A stretch of 8,667 nt of DNA from an uncultured Eubacteriales bacterium (GTDB taxonomy: Bacteria > Bacillota > Clostridia > Lachnospirales > Lachnospiraceae). Positions 1 through 5,872 of this stretch are shown in pieces. Both the position numbers and the translations under genes were made by a program. Under the pieces are notes generated by a model, which was not told where the DNA came from, searched no databases, and worked only from the letters and a program-made list of their open reading frames with translations. Position 1 is the stretch's first letter. Every line of letters begins with the position of its first letter. The stretch is taken from assembly GCA_900313775.1 (NCBI GenBank), contig OMSP01000175.1, positions 1 to 8,667 of the forward strand. Reading direction: 5' to 3'.

Positions 1-416
1 ATCGCGCCCTGGAAGCCCTTGCCCTTGGAGATTGCCGTGGCATCTACTTTCTCACCGGCCTCGAATATATCGACCTTGATCTCCTGTGCAGGCTCGTAAT
101 CAGCCGCGTTGTCCACCCTGAATTCGCGCAGGACCTTTTTGCCCTGCACGCCGGCCTTTTCAAAATGGCCTTTCTGTGCTTTGTTGATGCCATGGCGGTG
201 TGCCACCGTCTTGTGACCGGCCTTATCCTTGGTGACGGTCTTTTCTTTGCCGTCGATAAAACCGACCTGAATAGCATCATAACCGTCGCTCTCAAGCGTC
301 TTGACCTGTGTCACAACACAGGGTCCCGCCTGGAGGACGGTCACAGGTGTGAGAGCCCCGTCTTCGTTGAAGACCTGGGTCATACCCACCTTGGTCGCGA
401 GTATAGCTTTCTTCAT
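1..416 (-). CDS. rplC: 50S ribosomal protein L3, 5' part (gene runs off the left edge)
   Basis: Ribosomal protein L3 binds 23S rRNA early in 50S assembly and lies near the peptidyl transferase centre. The 138 visible codons begin MKKAILATKVGMTQVF, the standard L3 N-terminus, and end in ISKGKGFQGA, the start of the conserved KGKGFQG loop that reaches towards the catalytic core. About the last third of a typical L3 (roughly 210 residues) is missing only because the window ends. The ATG at 416-414 is preceded by a strong AAGGAGG at about 427-433. It follows rpsJ in the usual S10-operon order (rpsJ-rplC), but the gap of 127 nt is long and contains hairpin repeats (see 437-497). Nothing in the coding part looks abnormal. 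The identification is very secure. Confidence 0.97.
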   Translation of the reverse strand, partial: MKKAILATKVGMTQVFNEDGALTPVTVLQAGPCVVTQVKTLESDGYDAIQVGFIDGKEKTVTKDKAGHKTVAHRHGINKAQKGHFEKAGVQGKKVLREFRVDNAADYEPAQEIKVDIFEAGEKVDATAISKGKGFQGA

Positions 417-436
417 AATGTAATTCCTCCTTACTA

Positions 437-497
437 CAGCGGAACATCTCGCGGATGTTCATTCTAGTTATGGCAGCGGAACATCTAGCGGATGTTC
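437..497. repeat. Two copies of a 24-bp hairpin-forming repeat between rpsJ and rplC
   Basis: Copy 1 spans 437-460 and copy 2 spans 474-497. They are identical at 23 of 24 positions, differing only at 450 (c) versus 487 (a). Each contains a perfect 7-bp inverted repeat, GAACATC and GATGTTC, around a 5-base loop: arms 442-448/454-460 in copy 1 and 479-485/491-497 in copy 2. In the minus-strand mRNA they would form two small hairpins between the S10 stop and the L3 ribosome binding site. Just upstream in the mRNA lies a GC-rich stretch (511-530, GCGCG/CGCGC arms). An 8-bp inverted repeat (539-546/561-568) straddles the rpsJ stop codon. Whether these are protein binding sites, processing sites or remnants of a dispersed intergenic repeat cannot be told from one window. 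Confidence 0.8.
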
Positions 498-543
498 GTG
501 CCTGTTACTTGCGCGGCGCTCGCTCGCGCGTTTTGCGTAATGG

Positions 544-870
544 TCACTTCCTGTTTTTATTGACCATTCTGATGTTGACATTGACACCGGCCGGCATCGT
601 GAGATTCGTCAGTGCGTCGACGGTCTTCTGGGTCGGAGTCAGGATGTCGATCAGTCTCTTGTGCGTACGTTGCTCAAACTGCTCACGGCTGTCCTTATAC
701 TTGTGAACAGCGCGCAGGATCGTCACGATCTCCTTCTTGGTCGGCAGCGGCACGGGTCCGCTGATCTCGGCACCGGTCTTGCGGACTGTGTCGATGATCT
801 TCTGCGCCGACTGATCCAGGAGCACGTGATCGTACGCTTTCAGTGTGATTCTCATTACTTGACCTGTCAT
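544..870 (-). CDS. rpsJ: 30S ribosomal protein S10
   Basis: S10 is a 30S head protein and also the NusE subunit of transcription antitermination complexes. The 108-residue product carries the hallmark stretches ITLKAYDH (residues 8-15), SGPVPLPTKKE, ILRAVHKYKDSREQFE and THKRLIDILTPTQKTVDAL. Its length fits the 102-108 residues usual for the family. The start is taken at the ATG 870-868, since clostridial homologues typically begin M-x-x-Q-V-M-R-I-T. The second ATG, five codons in, is the internal Met of that pattern. A ribosome binding site AAAAGGAGG (882-890) stands 11 nt upstream, directly abutted by a 7-bp hairpin. It is the first gene of the S10 operon, with a promoter and long leader upstream and rplC downstream. 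Confidence 0.97.
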   Translation of the reverse strand: MTGQVMRITLKAYDHVLLDQSAQKIIDTVRKTGAEISGPVPLPTKKEIVTILRAVHKYKDSREQFEQRTHKRLIDILTPTQKTVDALTNLTMPAGVNVNIRMVNKNRK

Positions 871-1100
871 AAAAATAGTCGCCTCCTTTTCGTACTTTAG
901 AACCAGTACGACAAGCGGTGACTGTACACTCTTCCGTGTGTGTCATCTAGAGGACATTTCACACGTTGTTTCCACCCTCTTTGGTGGACATGTGTTACAG
1001 TGACTTGTCGCCAGCTTCTCACTAGACATTCGCTCCCCGCAAATTACCTGTCCTGTGTTCGACAGCAACCTTGCGGATCATAGCTATCAATGTCACAGCA
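871..1100 (-). promoter_or_regulatory. Long structured 5' leader of the S10 operon (candidate autoregulatory RNA)
   Basis: About 230 nt separate the predicted transcription start (near 1100) from the rpsJ ATG, and no gene fits in the space. Four stem-loops are visible in the transcript. A: CCGCAA/TTGCGG (1071-1076 with 1037-1042) enclosing CTGTC/GACAG (1061-1065 with 1048-1052). B: TCCACC/GGTGGA (983-988 with 971-976), 6-nt loop, with an outer ACAC/GTGT pairing (992-995 with 961-964). C: TGAC/GTCA plus ACAC/GTGT between 945 and 919, weaker. D: a 7-bp stem (905-911 with 890-896) immediately next to the Shine-Dalgarno at 882-890. In gamma-proteobacteria L4 represses this operon through such a leader. 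The sequence here is not recognisably that element, so a regulatory role is inference. Confidence 0.6.
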
Positions 1101-1106
1101 AATGTC

Positions 1107-1155
1107 AGTATAACGCAGTTTTTAGGGGAAATCAAGGACTTTTTCAGATTTTTTT
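1107..1155 (-). promoter_or_regulatory. rpsJ: Sigma-A-type promoter of the S10 operon with UP-like A-tracts
   Basis: Reading the minus strand, -35 TTGATT (1135-1130), a 17-bp spacer and -10 TATACT (1112-1107) give near-consensus elements with optimal spacing. Transcription should start near 1100. Directly upstream are two phased A-tracts on the minus strand, A7 at 1155-1149 and A5 at 1144-1140. They fall about 40 to 55 bases before the start, where UP elements contact the RNA polymerase alpha subunit. This fits the high output expected of a ribosomal-protein operon. It lies about 85 bp past the terminator of the preceding transporter gene, so the operon is insulated from it. Confidence 0.8.
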
Positions 1156-1220
1156 ACGGGGTTTTGGCGGGTGTCGATACCTTGGGGTCCGTGCAGCTCT
1201 CCCGCCGCATGATATAGGGT

Positions 1221-1256
1221 CAAAAGAACGGCTGCCGCACAAAGCGCGGCAGCCGT
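1221..1256 (-). terminator. Rho-independent terminator after the TDT transporter
   Basis: A perfect 11-bp stem, ACGGCTGCCGC with GCGGCAGCCGT (1228-1238 and 1246-1256), encloses a 7-nt loop. On the minus strand it is followed by TTCTTTTG (1228-1221). It starts 23 nt after the stop codon of the 1279-2229 gene. It also separates that operon from the S10 promoter at 1107-1155. The U-rich side is on the minus strand only, so it is read as unidirectional. Confidence 0.92.
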
Positions 1257-1278
1257 ATGTGTGTGATGGAGAGGTGTT

Positions 1279-2229
1279 TTAAGCCTCTTTCTTTGCCGAA
1301 CCGAAAATATGCATCGCAAATCGGATGATCGCATAGACCACAAAAATGACTGCAATGACCGTCTCGATAATGACGACCGGCTTGAGCCAGGGCCACGGAG
1401 CTCCCATATTCATAGAGCAGGCCATAGTCTTCTTGGCCGCGATCGCGCTGATGACGAACGGGAAGGTGAAGGCCGCATAGCTCGGGAAGAACGGGAGCTT
1501 CAGGCAGCCGAGCGCCTTGATGAGCGCGATGACATAGAGCACCAGAGAAATGATGTAGAGCACCTTCAAAAATGCCAGATTCTTCGGCATCACCGCATCC
1601 ACATAACCTGCGGTCAGCAGAGCGACCGGAGCGGCATAAATACAGAAGATCGGCTTGGCGGGATCCGGCACATCCGGAAGCTTGATATAGCGGGCTGTCA
1701 CGATGACGAGCAGGATCGCTGTGGTAATCAGGCCGAACCAGAAGAAGATGGTGCCGACCTTCAGGTTCTCATAAGCCGGTCCCGTGAGCGCTGAGACTGT
1801 GCCGCCGGCATAAATAATGAAGTAAGCGGCGAACACTTTCTTGAGGTCCAGCTTCACGATGAACTTCGCCGTGAAATAAATGATCAGGACGATCTGAAGA
1901 ATGATCGCTATCCACCAGATCACCTTGGAAGCTCCCTTGATTACGGGTTTCCAGTACACGGAAAAAAGCATCAACGCCATGGGGAATGTCGCAGCGACAC
2001 CCGCCATGATCGGATTCTTCATATCCTCGGCAAACATCTTCGGATACATGATCAGTTTGAGCAGCAACAATACCAGCATGACAGCTGCCAGAAGACCGCA
2101 GATAAAGCGGATCGTATTGCCGGCGGGCTGAAGTCCGGCAGTCAGCGGCATCTGCAGGAGATTGCCGAGCGCCAGTGTGCCGAGCATCACGCCGGATAAG
2201 GGCAGCGGAACTTTCTTAACAGAATTCAT
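1279..2229 (-). CDS. TDT family transporter (TehA/SLAC1-type, tellurite-resistance/dicarboxylate transporter family)
   Basis: A 316-residue, very hydrophobic membrane protein with about ten predicted helices, roughly at residues 12-30, 41-62, 74-94, 102-123, 131-150, 157-179, 191-212, 217-238, 247-266 and 283-307. The opening KKVPLPLSGVMLGTLALGN and the late PSYAAFTFPFVISA are typical of the TDT/voltage-dependent anion channel fold. Known members include TehA, the malate permease Mae1 and plant SLAC1, which pass monovalent anions or dicarboxylates. The substrate here cannot be read from sequence. The length of about 320 residues matches bacterial members. The start ATG 2229-2227 has AAGGAG at about 2236-2241. 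It lies 32 nt after the C_GCAxxG_C_C gene, presumably in the same transcript, and ends before a strong terminator. Confidence 0.85.
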   Translation of the reverse strand: MNSVKKVPLPLSGVMLGTLALGNLLQMPLTAGLQPAGNTIRFICGLLAAVMLVLLLLKLIMYPKMFAEDMKNPIMAGVAATFPMALMLFSVYWKPVIKGASKVIWWIAIILQIVLIIYFTAKFIVKLDLKKVFAAYFIIYAGGTVSALTGPAYENLKVGTIFFWFGLITTAILLVIVTARYIKLPDVPDPAKPIFCIYAAPVALLTAGYVDAVMPKNLAFLKVLYIISLVLYVIALIKALGCLKLPFFPSYAAFTFPFVISAIAAKKTMACSMNMGAPWPWLKPVVIIETVIAVIFVVYAIIRFAMHIFGSAKKEA

Positions 2230-2261
2230 AGTAACTCCTTTTCTATTGCAAATAACTTAAA

Positions 2262-2804
2262 TTACGCGCTCTGCGGAGCAGTAGGTGTCTTCAGATACTC
2301 CTCGTAGGGAAGCACCTTGATCTCTCCGGTAGTCGGAATGCCCAGCTCGCGGGCAATGATCTCAGCCGTCTTCGCCGCACAGATGCCGGTGTAATAAATG
2401 CACTGAGATTTGTGCTGACCCTCCGCCATGTTAAACTCCTTGGTAAGGATACGGCAGCAAGCTACTTTCTTGGTGTTGTTCTCTCTGAACCAGTCGTGCA
2501 GCTCATTGGTCAGACCCATGATCTTGATCGCGTTCGGATCCTTCGGTCCCTTCTGCTCGCAGCGGCCAAAGAACATACCGAGGGCGAGAACGCCGCCGTT
2601 TAGCGCGCCGCAGATACAGCCGGACTTGCCGACGCCTACTGCCATGCCGGATGCCATGCGGATCGTCTCATAAGGCATATCCAGCTGGAACTGATCCATG
2701 ATGACTTCCATGACAGCCTCGCAGCAGAAAAAGCCCTTGCGGAAAGATTCTTCGGCAGCTTCCTGAACTTTAGTCAGATCGATAGATGTTGCTTTGATTT
2801 CCAT
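2262..2804 (-). CDS. C_GCAxxG_C_C family protein (cysteine-rich, putative redox protein)
   Basis: A 180-residue soluble protein with nine cysteines: C27, C28, C63, C65, C82, C116, C117, C135 and C142. The core KSGCICGALNGGVLALG (residues 60-76), followed by a CC pair and a later C-x6-C, matches the C_GCAxxG_C_C family, named for this pattern. Its members are thought to be redox-active or metal-binding, but no reaction is established. The start is set at ATG 2804-2802 because AGGAG (2812-2816) lies at good distance. A TTG ten codons further upstream (2834-2832) is in frame but has no comparable ribosome binding site. It is the first gene of an operon with the TDT transporter, 32 nt downstream. 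The upstream region holds a promoter, two dyads and a Fur-box-like sequence, so control by iron or another metal or redox signal is plausible. Confidence 0.85.
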   Translation of the reverse strand: MEIKATSIDLTKVQEAAEESFRKGFFCCEAVMEVIMDQFQLDMPYETIRMASGMAVGVGKSGCICGALNGGVLALGMFFGRCEQKGPKDPNAIKIMGLTNELHDWFRENNTKKVACCRILTKEFNMAEGQHKSQCIYYTGICAAKTAEIIARELGIPTTGEIKVLPYEEYLKTPTAPQSA

Positions 2805-2832
2805 ACCTCTTCTCCTTTCCTTCAGTACAATC

Positions 2833-2865
2833 AACTAATGCTTTGTATAGTGGTTATCATTAGTT
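2833..2865. promoter_or_regulatory. Fur-box-like sequence within an 8-bp dyad in the operon leader
   Basis: AACTAATG (2833-2840) and CATTAGTT (2858-2865) form a perfect 8-bp inverted repeat with a 17-base spacer. Overlapping it, the minus strand 2864-2846 reads ACTAATGATAACCACTATA. This matches 14 of 19 positions of the classical Fur box GATAATGATAATCATTATC. It lies just downstream of the predicted start at about 2872, a common place for a repressor site. It could equally be an mRNA hairpin; the Fur assignment is a hand alignment only. Confidence 0.45.
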
Positions 2866-2868
2866 TTC

Positions 2869-2890
2869 GACTTGTTTTATTATACAAGTC
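2869..2890. promoter_or_regulatory. Inverted repeat over the -10 box (candidate operator)
   Basis: GACTTGT (2869-2875) and ACAAGTC (2884-2890) form a perfect 7-bp dyad separated by 8 AT-rich bases that contain nearly the whole -10 element (2879-2884). A repressor bound here would block RNA polymerase directly. The cognate regulator is not known. The half-site does not resemble the ohrR operator at 8123-8158, so OhrR is not a good candidate. Confidence 0.5.
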
Positions 2891-2907
2891 CAAGGCGAGA
2901 AACTCAA
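2879..2907 (-). promoter_or_regulatory. Promoter of the C_GCAxxG_C_C/TDT operon
   Basis: On the minus strand, -35 TTGAGT (2907-2902), a 17-bp spacer and a perfect -10 TATAAT (2884-2879) predict a start near 2872. This leaves a leader of about 68 nt. The -10 box sits inside a 7-bp inverted repeat (see 2869-2890), and a second dyad with a Fur-like core follows in the leader. The arrangement suggests a repressible promoter. Confidence 0.75.
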
Positions 2908-3002
2908 CAAAACCTGCTAACTATAGAAAAAACGTATAGATCAACAGTATTTATGATCAATAATTAGCAACAAAAGGGGATGTATGTCAGAGAAGCTCTC
3001 TT

Positions 3003-3986
3003 CTATCTCCGGTGCCGCTTGGCGTCGTAGAGAGTGATGAAGGAAGCCAGGGTAAGCAGCGCGATACCGAGGATGGTATTCCAAAGGATCGTCTCGTGCA
3101 GGATCATCACTGCCAGTACCGGGGCAAGGACAGGCTTGATGAAGTAAGTGATAGATCCGGTCGTGGCATCGGATGCCTGGACACCGAGGAAGTAGAACAG
3201 ATAACCGATACCGGTGACGACCACGCCGGCGTAAAGAACAAGGACCCACTGGTCCGCGACGCCCGCGATCACCGGACGGTGAGTCAGCCACAGTACGATT
3301 AACAGCACCAGGGATCCGACAAAAAAACTGATGCTGGTCTGGGTAAAGAGCCCGACGCGCTCCAGCGTGCGTTTGCCCATGACCGTATATACACCGAATG
3401 CGATCGCCGCGCTCAGCATGAGCATGATACCGGTGATGCTGTTACCCTGCTGGATATCCCAGGGACGTGTCATAAAGACGATTGCCATCAGACCGATGGC
3501 AAAGGCGATCCAACGCAGTCCGTCCATTTTCTCTGATGTGAAGACATGTGCGATGAGCATGGTGAACAGCGGTGTTGTGGAGATCAGCGCCGCCGCGGTC
3601 GCCGCATTGCAGCGCGCCACGCCGAACTGGAAGAAAAGCATACTGACGGAAACGCCAACGATACCTACGAGGCTGACCCAACCGAGATCTCTTGCGGAAA
3701 TGATATCCCGCCATACCGGCTTGCGCGGTGAACCATCGTGGGATGCGCCCGCCGCTGCGCCTGCTGCCAGCCTTGCTCTCGTCTCATGGACGGCGAAAGG
3801 CGTCAGCACGAGCCCGCCGATCAAAAAACGCAGGAAAGTCATCTGTATCGGATCCAGAGAGTTTCCCCCGATCTTCAATGCGATCTCCATCGTCGAGAAG
3901 CATAGCGCCGAGACGAGGATGCCCAGTATCGTTTTCTTCATATTGTTCTGTGTGCCGGTATCTGTCCGGTTGCTGTTATCCCTCAT
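3003..3986 (-). CDS. EamA/DMT family transporter (drug/metabolite exporter)
   Basis: A 327-residue inner-membrane protein with ten predicted helices (about residues 18-38, 47-66, 99-121, 127-149, 157-174, 184-205, 213-234, 246-268, 276-298, 301-321). They form two EamA repeats, 18-174 and 184-321. Each repeat ends in the familiar pattern of a late helix followed by a short E-rich turn (TSEKMDGLRW, LHETILWNT). DMT members usually export amino acids, nucleosides or similar small metabolites; the substrate is not readable. An Ala-rich loop (residues 70-90) between helices 2 and 3 is longer than usual. The ATG at 3986-3984 is preferred because GAGG stands just upstream. The next Met (codon 16, 3941) has no ribosome binding site. 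The gap of 26 nt to asnB suggests co-transcription, and export of an asparagine-related compound is a guess from context. No convincing terminator follows. Confidence 0.88.
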   Translation of the reverse strand: MRDNSNRTDTGTQNNMKKTILGILVSALCFSTMEIALKIGGNSLDPIQMTFLRFLIGGLVLTPFAVHETRARLAAGAAAGASHDGSPRKPVWRDIISARDLGWVSLVGIVGVSVSMLFFQFGVARCNAATAAALISTTPLFTMLIAHVFTSEKMDGLRWIAFAIGLMAIVFMTRPWDIQQGNSITGIMLMLSAAIAFGVYTVMGKRTLERVGLFTQTSISFFVGSLVLLIVLWLTHRPVIAGVADQWVLVLYAGVVVTGIGYLFYFLGVQASDATTGSITYFIKPVLAPVLAVMILHETILWNTILGIALLTLASFITLYDAKRHRR

Positions 3987-4012
3987 ATATCCTCACATAT
4001 CCTTACTGAATA

Positions 4013-5860
4013 CTATACTGTCTGTTCAGCGAATGTCTGATCGTACCAGGTAAGAAACAGATAGATCGCCCATACCTTCTTATAGTGATCCCCTTTGCCT
4101 GCCTCGAAGCGCTGCAGGAGTTTCATCAGCTTCTTTCTCTTAAAGAAGCGCCCGGCTGTCCCGCTCTCGAAAGCACGTCTGATGTTCTCTCTCAGATCCC
4201 CCTCGCGCATCCATTCACGCAGCGGTACCGGAAATCCCAGCTTTTTCTTTTTATAGGCCTCATTCGGAATGACTGCTCGGGCAGCCTGTCGCAGCGCGAT
4301 TTTGGTCGTCTCTCTGTTCACCTTCTGATCCGTCGTCAGATGCCTGGCAGCCTCAAAGACCCCGCAATCCAGATAGGGCGTCCTCGCCTCGAGGCCGAAC
4401 ATCATCGTATTGCGGTCGACCGCGAACAGAAAGTCGTTCACCAGCCAAAAATAGAAATCTATGACCTGCCGCTGCACCATGGTCGAATCCTTGATATGTG
4501 CCGCATAATACGGCTTGACCAGATCAGTCGGCACGACCTGTGCTTTGCCTCTGACCAGAGCCAGCGCTTCTTTATCGCGGAAGACACGGCCCAGCCCGAT
4601 ATGTTCATCCTCGAGTTTCCGTCCGCGGCGGTAAATAAAGTTCAGTCCTCTCTTCTCCGGGAACAGCCCGGCCAACGCCGAAGCCGCGCGCCGCAGCGGA
4701 TAAGGGATCTTCATATAGCCGTTGCCGGTCACTTCCTCCTGATAGGAATTGTATCCTCCGAAAAGCTCATCAGCCCCCTCTCCGCTCATCACGACTTTCA
4801 CTTCCTCGCTCGCGATCTGCGCGACAAAATACAGGGCGATCGCGGCAGGGTCAGCGAGCGGTTCATCCATATGATATAGAATATCAGGCAGCGCCTGCAG
4901 ATACTCTTCTTTATTGATCGTGCGGGAGCGGTTGGTGATACCGAGGCGCTCTGAAAGATCTTTCGCATAGGCGATCTCATCGTAACGCGGATCCTCGTAG
5001 CCGACCGTATAAGTTTTCTGCGGTCTGGCCAGACTCACCAGGTAAGAGGAGTCGATCCCGCTTGAGAGAAACGATCCGACCTCGACATCGGCGATCTGAT
5101 GATAGCGCACGCTCTCTTCCATCGCCGCGCTGATCTTCTCGACTACTGCCCCGAGGGATTCGTCCGTCTCGTCAAATGTGAGATTCCGGTAGCATTCATC
5201 TGCGATGCTCCGGGCGCCTTTGTCACTGTCTCCGCTGCGGATACTCAGTCTGTGTCCCGGTAATACCTGTATCACATCAGCAAAGAACGTCTCCTCCGTC
5301 GGCACGGAGTTAAAACAAAGATAAGCCGCCAGTGGCTTCTCATTGAATTCTTTTTTGAAATCCGGATGATCAAAGAACGCTTTTATCTCAGAGCCAAAGA
5401 GGAATGTATCACCTTTACTATAATAGAAGAGAGGCTTGATGCCCCATGGATCGCGAGCCAGAAACAACTCGTCTGCCTGCTTGTCCCGGATCGCAAAAGC
5501 AAACATCCCCCGCAGATGAAGGACGACATCTTTCCCCCAATATACGTAGCCCTGGAGGATGACCTCAGTGTCTGACCGGGTACGAAAAGCTGCGCCGAGG
5601 GCGGTCAGCTCCTCGCGCAGCTCTCTGTAATTGTATACTTCACCGTTGTAGACGATGGTATATCGTCCGTCTTCTGTGCTGATCGGCTGATCGCCGCCGT
5701 CGATATCGATGATGGCCAGCCGCCGGTGGCCCAGGGCACAGGTCTCATCCAGATAGAAACCCTCACCATCCGGACCGCGATGTGCGATCCGGTCGGTCAT
5801 CTTTTTTAAGACGACCGGGTCAGGCTGTTTGTTTGTCATATACCCTGCTATGCCACACAT
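4013..5860 (-). CDS. asnB: Asparagine synthase (glutamine-hydrolysing)
   Basis: Makes asparagine from aspartate, glutamine and ATP in the cytosol. The N-terminal class II glutaminase domain (about residues 2-200) starts with the nucleophile Cys2 (MCGIAGY). It also has HRGPDGEG (27-34), HRRLAI (45-50), YNGEVYN (71-77) and SDTEV (96-100). The C-terminal synthetase domain (about 235-600) has the ATP pyrophosphatase loop SSGIDSS (266-272), a family variant of SGGxDSS, and the conserved SGEGADELFGGY (359-370). At 615 residues it is full length for the AsnB/AsnO type. The ATG 5860-5858 is fixed by the need for Cys2. It starts 12 nt after the stop of the cation transporter and has no clear Shine-Dalgarno in the gap, suggesting translational coupling. 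It is fourth in the ohrR cluster. A role in making another amidated compound cannot be excluded, but all key residues for asparagine synthesis are visible. Confidence 0.95.
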   Translation of the reverse strand: MCGIAGYMTNKQPDPVVLKKMTDRIAHRGPDGEGFYLDETCALGHRRLAIIDIDGGDQPISTEDGRYTIVYNGEVYNYRELREELTALGAAFRTRSDTEVILQGYVYWGKDVVLHLRGMFAFAIRDKQADELFLARDPWGIKPLFYYSKGDTFLFGSEIKAFFDHPDFKKEFNEKPLAAYLCFNSVPTEETFFADVIQVLPGHRLSIRSGDSDKGARSIADECYRNLTFDETDESLGAVVEKISAAMEESVRYHQIADVEVGSFLSSGIDSSYLVSLARPQKTYTVGYEDPRYDEIAYAKDLSERLGITNRSRTINKEEYLQALPDILYHMDEPLADPAAIALYFVAQIASEEVKVVMSGEGADELFGGYNSYQEEVTGNGYMKIPYPLRRAASALAGLFPEKRGLNFIYRRGRKLEDEHIGLGRVFRDKEALALVRGKAQVVPTDLVKPYYAAHIKDSTMVQRQVIDFYFWLVNDFLFAVDRNTMMFGLEARTPYLDCGVFEAARHLTTDQKVNRETTKIALRQAARAVIPNEAYKKKKLGFPVPLREWMREGDLRENIRRAFESGTAGRFFKRKKLMKLLQRFEAGKGDHYKKVWAIYLFLTWYDQTFAEQTV

Positions 5861-5872
5861 AGTAAGAGTATA

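Noticed and set aside
539..568. 8-bp inverted repeat AATGGTCA/TGACCATT across the rpsJ stop codon
   Set aside because: Perfect arms but a 14-nt loop and no neighbouring signal. It may be chance and is mentioned only with the rpsJ-rplC gap.
2805..2834. TTG start for the C_GCAxxG_C_C gene ten codons upstream
   Set aside because: The stretch contains the Shine-Dalgarno of ATG 2804, and the encoded residues (KERRRG) look like a translated ribosome binding site.
2935..3002. Possible terminator after the EamA gene
   Set aside because: Only a 5-bp stem (AGAGA/TCTCT near 2990-3002) and a 5-bp GATCA/TGATC dyad are present, neither followed directly by a U-run. How the operon ends is not clear.
3331..4053. 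Plus-strand open frame of 240 codons opposite the EamA gene
   Set aside because: The minus-strand frame encodes a convincing ten-helix transporter. The plus-strand product is low-complexity and family-less, and it results from codon bias of the opposite strand.
4085..4879. Plus-strand open frame of 264 codons opposite asnB
   Set aside because: It lies fully within the conserved synthetase domain of AsnB on the other strand. No start signals or recognisable motifs.
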